NCBI GenBank assembly: GCA_963966185.1
Contig: CAWZYM010000363.1
Span: forward strand, 206,501-270,500
From: Rhabditoides inermis
Lineage: Eukaryota; Nematoda; Chromadorea; Rhabditida; Rhabditidae
DNA: 64,000 nucleotides
Reading direction: 5' to 3'
Part shown: positions 58,621-64,000 of the stretch, piece after piece
Numbering within the stretch: the first letter of the stretch is position 1
Layout of the letters: every line of letters starts with the position of its first letter
Notes under the pieces: model-generated
Databases searched by the model: none
Told to the model about the DNA's origin: nothing
What the model saw: only the letters and a program-made list of their open reading frames with translations
Translations under genes and position numbers: made by a program

Positions 58621-59095
58621 GAAGGTGTGGATCTGTGTGGACCACTTGTTGTGGTAAATGCAGTCTCCACAGGAGATGTGAACGAGACGGAAAGGCAAGC
58701 ACCGCCCTCTCGGGAGAGAGCCCTACCGGACACTCTGAGTTTGCGGACACTCTGCGCACCGGCTAATCTTGTCACTCGCTCGCGCGAGTCTCCATTTTGC
58801 GGACAATCTGCGCACGGACAATCTGCGCACATGCGCGAACTGGCCAAATGGGCGGACATTCTGCGCACACCCTATCTGACCCAATGATAATTTATCAATA
58901 GAGCGCGACACATGAAAACATTTGTAAAGACCCTGCGCAAACATGTTTTTTTGGATTCGTTAGGACATTTTGATTGATTTTAAGTTATGTTGATGTTGTT
59001 GTTTCGCGATATTGATGAATTGAATATTAATTTCACCGAATAATTTCACCGAGAGGGCGGGAGAGAGGAAATAAAGGCAGTAGAAAAAGATAGCT

Positions 59096-59992
59096 GCCGC
59101 CGTACCAAAGTCACCCTTTACACGCGAACAATACGCGAAATATCACTCGAACATCACTAGCTGACAGTTCGCGTGTTGAATTCAACTCATTGGCGGCATG
59201 CGCGGCTAGAGAAAGCGAGAGAGTGTGTGAATTGCTAGAGGCAGACAGTCTGTTGCCAGTGGCGCGACAATCACACCAACTTTCTCGTGTGTTATCTCGC
59301 GTTTTATGCTGTTTCAAGCCCTATTTTGAGTGCTTTTCACGATGTTCACACCATTTCATGGAAAGTTCCAGCGTTTGGTATCTGAAAATAGTGTGCAAAA
59401 ATGAGAGAATTAAACACTTTCTTGCAAACCTATAGTTGAGTCGGTATTGAACTAGGTTCATATTAGTATTGTCAGAACTCCGAGCTTCAATTTTTCCAAT
59501 CTTTAATTAAATATTGATAATCAATATCGAATTAAATTAAAGCGTTGTGTGATACAAAACTCAAACCGACTGGAAACGTATGAAGGGTTTACATTTCATA
59601 GTGCGTATGCGGTGTGACCATCGCGATAATGAAACAACATAATAACACAACAAAAATTAATCAAATTGAAATTATACCAATATGTATATTTAACAATCAA
59701 AATTAACACGTGGAAGCAAATCTTTTTCCGTCTGCACACTCTGATTTTCGCACACTCTCTCACAGTATTGGCACTACGGTATTGTTTACCTCGTGTGTTA
59801 TTTTGAATTCGCGCAGTTTCTTGCGTGCTAATTTCAAAAGTTGCGGTGTTACAAGCATTCCCGCGCAGAAAGTTGGTGTGATAATGGGGTGCACATTATG
59901 ATCTTCTGTGATTACTTCACATCATTTCAACTTATCACACGAATAACATGCGAAAAAGATCGTGTGTAGAGGGGGACTTTGGTACGGCGGCT
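59096..59992. mobile_element. TIR element with GCCGCCGTACCAAAGTC ends
   Basis: The left end GCCGCCGTACCAAAGTC, then CCCTTTACACGCG, is mirrored at 59958-59990 with a few changes. About 890 bp with no coding frame that I trust. The intergenic stretch 59993-60548 shows only a CT tract at 60490-60525. Confidence 0.65.
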
Positions 59993-60489
59993 GGCAGAAT
60001 AGGTTGTTTGTATATTACATGTGTTATGTATAGTAAATCTCTCTCTCTCTATTTGTTCTGGTGTGTTGGCGGTTCCTCTGCGATCTTCGTTGTGTCTTCC
60101 ATTATCGGCGACTCATGTTTATTGTTTATGTTTATGTTGGCCGATGTTTGGTAAGCACACAGATGAGGGACTGGACGGACCGGGACGGTACGTTCCTAGA
60201 CGTAGGAATAGTATTGTTCTCGACACTTGTGTCCAAACCAGCGAATCGACAGTTGCAAAATACCTGGGTGGTGACTGATCAGAATATAAGGTGGGAACAA
60301 AACTGAATAAATTTATAGAACTCACTTCCACCCCCAACATAACATTGTCCCTTAGGGCGATTCACAATCGAGATAACAACGCAACAGCGGAGAATAAACA
60401 AATACACCGGCATAACAAAATCAACGGATACTAGACAACTAAACAGAGAGAAGACACTAGGGCACGCATCTCGCCCACACTCACTCACA

Positions 60490-60525
<36 letters not shown>

Positions 60526-60548
60526 CGCTCGCCTCCCTCCCCAGTCGA

Positions 60549-63500
60549 TCAATGGATGACCGACATCAGGTACTCCTTCCGCTTCTCGTCCGTGAGGTCG
60601 AGCTGCGCGAGCATGCCTGCAACCACAACTTGACAAACTAAACTCGCAACCGAAAAATCCGTGTCCCCTCTCTTGTCACGGCGTCTGGCCACCCCACCTC
60701 TGCGCTGGCCAGACGCCTCCCGCTCGAAGACCCGATCGGCGAGGCGCTTCCCGCCGGCAGCAGCGAGTCGCAGCGAACGCCACGAACAACTAAACACCCA
60801 AATCTCTCTCTCTCTCTCTCTCTCTCACTCACTCACTCACTCTCCGTCCCACCTACCTCTCGTCGACCGACCGTCCCTCGCCGCGCACTCGCAGCTCGCC
60901 TCGCAGCCAGTCGTCGTCGGGCGGCAGCGACACCACGACGCCCTCCCGCCACGCCTCCGCGCCCTGCTCCACCACCTTCCACTGCACGCGAGTGCCCGTC
61001 TGCAAGCAGGCTTTCTCCCTCTCCCTCTCCCTCTCTCTCTCTCTCCCCCCTCTCCTTATCCCTCCCTCCGCCAACTACCCGATATCAACTCCACATTCCC
61101 CCCATGCCATACACATACAATTGAGATCGGTTCACTCTCAGAAACCCGTGTCTCACGGTCAAGTCGGCGAGACAGAGGAGCCGGTCGAACCGGGCCACGT
61201 ATACGATGCCCTCGTCGGCCGCCACGTCCATCACACGGCACACACCGAGCGGCGCGTACCTGCCAATATCGAATGTGACCCCACACACACACACCCCCCC
61301 CCCCCCCCCCCCCCCAGCCACGCGCGCATTTGCGCGGCACTCACGAGGCGACGACGAGCGCGGGCCGCCAGGTGTGGGTGCGGAGGTAGTAGACGCGGGC
61401 GGCGGCCGGCAGCGGGGCGAGTCGGTCGGCGGATTGCCGGTCGGCGGCGAGCTGCTCGACGGGGGAGAGCGCGGGCGGGCGGGCGGCAGCCGCGCGCACC
61501 GCATCCACCACATTGCCCACCACCGCCGCACGCGCACACCACACAGTGTAGTACTCAACCAACAATTAATGCTACAACATTTCACGCAAATGAAAGAAGC
61601 AACACGCACAAACAGGGCTGCTGCGTGTCGCTCTACACACATTGTTCTGTTACACGAGAGAGAGAGAGAGACACATGTCTCTCGCTCACTCTCATCAGTC
61701 GATAAAAGTGACTTCGCATTGAGAGGTGTGTCTATCTGTCATCCCAACCGTATCAGAAACAAAACAGATCATCAAAGATCAGCTACAACCAGCGGCCGCC
61801 GTCCGTCTACTCGCGCACCTTGGCTTTGTTTGTGTAGACGTCGAGCTCGGAGGTGAGGAAGCCCTTCTTCACCAGCGCCGACCTCGCCGCGTCCACAAAC
61901 GTGCCGGCATCGCTGGCGAGAGAAGGGATTAGATGATAGGTGTGAGTGCTAGTGCGTACCTCCTCGTCACTCTCTTCCTCCCGTCTCCTCGATAGACGGC
62001 CACGCCGCTGTAGACTCGGCCGAGCACTGTGAGCAGGTCGTGCCGACTGAGCAGCTCGAAGGGCGCGTGTGCGAGCGCCTTGGCCAGCGTCGCTTCCGGC
62101 TGCCACGCCTCCTAGACACAGCGCATTCAACCCGAGCCCCTCTCTCCGGCTGCGTCACCTTGTAGGGCGTCGACGCCAGGACGCGCAGCCAACTCGGAAT
62201 AGGAGGCGCAGGTGGCGACGAGGCAGAGGCCGCACCAATCCATCCAACGCCCATCGCTCTGAGTAAAACAAATAACACACACACATTGTCCAAAACACTT
62301 TATCTCACATTTAAAACACAAATAATATCGTAAACTGGTCTAATGTAACAGTTCATTGTAACTTTCATTCCATAGTCAACACGTAGCAGAACAAGAACGC
62401 TCACTCACTGCGTGGATCCGATGGTGGCAGCAGCAGTGGATGACGAGATGTGGGCAGTGACGGCGGAGGCGGGGGCAGACGCCGACGAGGACGCAGCCAA
62501 ACCGACGCCCGCAAGTGCGGCGGCAGACGAGGGCGGCGCCTGGCCTGCGGCGCCAGAAGAGGACGGCGGAACGGCGACTGGCGGGGTGGGAGCAGCAGCA
62601 GGCGAGGCACCGGGGACCGCGGCAGACGATGAGGCAGGTGCGGCGGGAGAGAGCGCAGCCGGCGCGACGGGTGCGGGCGCAGCAGCAGGATCGAAGGGCT
62701 GCAGGCGACTCGCTCCGAGTGCCGCCATCAGGTTCAGCGCCACCATCTCGACCCGCTCGTCGGATGGCATCTTGTCTGAAATGATCATTTATATTATATT
62801 TCTTTTAAGTTGCGGTAACTTTGCCACACCACAATTAATTAATATATAACAATCAATTGTATATGGTTGGGTGATATCGCAATATCAAAGAAGACAACAA
62901 CATGTGCAATCATCAAAGTTTACAGTTACTTAATTGTGAAAAAGAACAACTCACTCACCATTAGTCACCATCTGGACTATGCGAATGTCCAGCTTCTTCT
63001 GCTGCATAGTCGCCTTGATGTCGTACCCTTCCCTCACTGAATCCACCAGTACTTCGGCGATTTTTCCGACGTTTCGGAACTGAAAGAAAACATATTCTTA
63101 ATATCAACACCAACAACAAAACGATTAATATGCTCACCCAGTCGCTCTTGGACAGTGGAGAGCTCTTGTAGATCAACGTTTATATGCTGACGGACGATCT
63201 GCATCGCCTCGCGCGACTCGGACACGTCAGTAGAGACCACCGAATCCCACATAGTACCCTCGTCTGCCGCCCAGATGAGCATGCGGTCCCAAATCGGCGG
63301 CTCTGAACAAGCACGTCAAACGTCACATGTAATCCGCACATATTACGAAATTAAGATATCGAACAATTTCAAAGAAATCTGAATTCTCACCCGCAGTCTG
63401 CTCCCACTTGATAAGTTTCTCGTACACCTTTGCGCTGTAGCAAAGAATGCGACCCGCCGACACGAGTGGGTCCCTCTTCAACCCTGCCAGCCCCTCGCGG

Positions 63501-63924
63501 ATGACCTGGAACGGTAACAAATTAGTGGTCGTTATGTCAGCAACTGTTACTGTTATCTACTGCTAAGCCGGACAAAAGTCATCACTTTCTTTTTCGCACA
63601 ATACCCAATATCTGACAAATCATTCACTCACTTTCACGTGTCGCTCCTCACTGGAGTGCTCGGCGACGAGGCACATAACAGCAGCCTTCGTCCAAGCGTG
63701 CCGTGCATTTGAGTGGACACGGGCTTGGTAAAGAGTGAAACCGGCAGCGAGCAAATACGATAGGTCACCCTAGAAGCATTCTCTCGTTATCTCGTTCTCT
63801 CTCTCTCTCTCTCTCCATCCTGCTTACCAGCGACTGTTGCACAAGAGGTAGCAATGCAGAGAATGATGCGATGGATGGTTTGCAACCTGCTTTCTTCAAA
63901 TCCGCGAGGAAGGAGTAGAGTGTC
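60549..63924 (-). CDS. Unrecognised protein with PPR-like helix and Ala/Pro-rich linker (5' end outside window)
   Basis: Exons: 63924-63828, 63769-63632, 63505-63391, 63302-63138, 63079-62959, 62775-62409, 62258-62159, 62111-61960, 61912-61819, 61553-61345, 61259-61157, 60999-60857, 60789-60698, 60616-60549 (stop TGA). Phases agree at all junctions but one: 63138 to 63079. There an acceptor at about 63100 (ATTAAG) would restore the frame and make a 41-nt intron. Seen: an N-proximal helical region with a PPR-like FLADLKKAGCKPSIASF, several more helices, a long Ala/Pro/Ser-rich exon (62775-62409) with no domain, then a mixed C-terminal part (GIVYVARFDRLLCLADL, RVQWKVVEQGAEAWREGV) that could form small beta barrels. 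The end is charged (LDLTDEKRKEYLMSVIH). I do not recognise the family. The weakest acceptor is GGTTGAG before 61553. Confidence 0.65.
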
Positions 63925-64000
63925 CTAAACAAAGACGACAGTTGAAATCAAAGGACAATTGAATCCAAAGGAAATCCAACAAATGCGCTCAGTTGACGAG

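Noticed and set aside
62412..62849. 145-codon plus-strand Ala/Gly-rich frame
   Set aside because: Antisense of the Ala/Pro-rich exon 62775-62409, which joins its neighbours in phase on the minus strand.

Overview
This is eukaryotic, almost certainly nematode, genomic DNA. Genes are split into many short exons with GT-AG introns (the shortest about 37-45 nt). Acceptors are of the TTTCAG type, and several start codons lie 1-9 nt behind an acceptor-like TTTCAG or TTCTAG, as expected for spliced-leader trans-splicing. A DEG/ENaC channel of nematode type is present. No bacterial features are seen. All coding calls were made by eye, by chaining exons whose reading phases agree across every junction; similarity statements rest on remembered family patterns, not on searches.

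Layout: (1) 1-2100, an AT-rich stretch with a few possible minus-strand exons and the RCOR poly(A) signal. (2) 2101-8249, minus: a complete 20-exon CoREST (RCOR) gene with ELM2, SANT1, a GATA-like zinc finger, a coiled coil and SANT2. (3) 8765-46264, minus: one very long vps-54 gene (GARP tethering complex) in at least 31 exons. Its introns hold most of the window's mobile DNA and two opposite-strand genes: a zinc-ribbon protein gene inside a terminal-inverted-repeat element (27122-30065), and a complete DEG/ENaC channel gene (40455-44213). (4) 46860-51496, plus: a PDZ-domain, tail-anchored protein of SYNJ2BP/OMP25 type, head-to-head with vps-54. (5) 54328-56586, plus: an unrecognised polytopic membrane protein of about 252 residues. 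(6) 56.6-60.5 kb: intergenic, with a truncated RTE-type LINE, microsatellites and a TIR element. (7) 60549-63924, minus: the 3' part of an unrecognised gene that runs off the window.

Mobile DNA is unusually varied for 64 kb. There is a hAT-type element with a perfect 8-bp target duplication, a MITE family with TTAAAGG ends, several long palindromic (foldback) elements, an element with GGGCCCGACAGAC ends, SINE/LINE copies with (TGATT)n-like tails, and hairpin-CTAATT ends that resemble Helitron termini. Two unrelated structural classes (the TTAAAGG MITEs and two foldbacks) each carry a tRNA-like module with A and B boxes. GA/CT microsatellites are dense and, in the minus-strand genes, tend to start right at 5' splice sites with GA on the sense strand.

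Functional links: vps-54 and RCOR lie in the same orientation with a poly(A) signal about 130 nt before the RCOR start, so they may form an operon. vps-54 and the PDZ gene probably share a divergent promoter. The other neighbours show no obvious common pathway.
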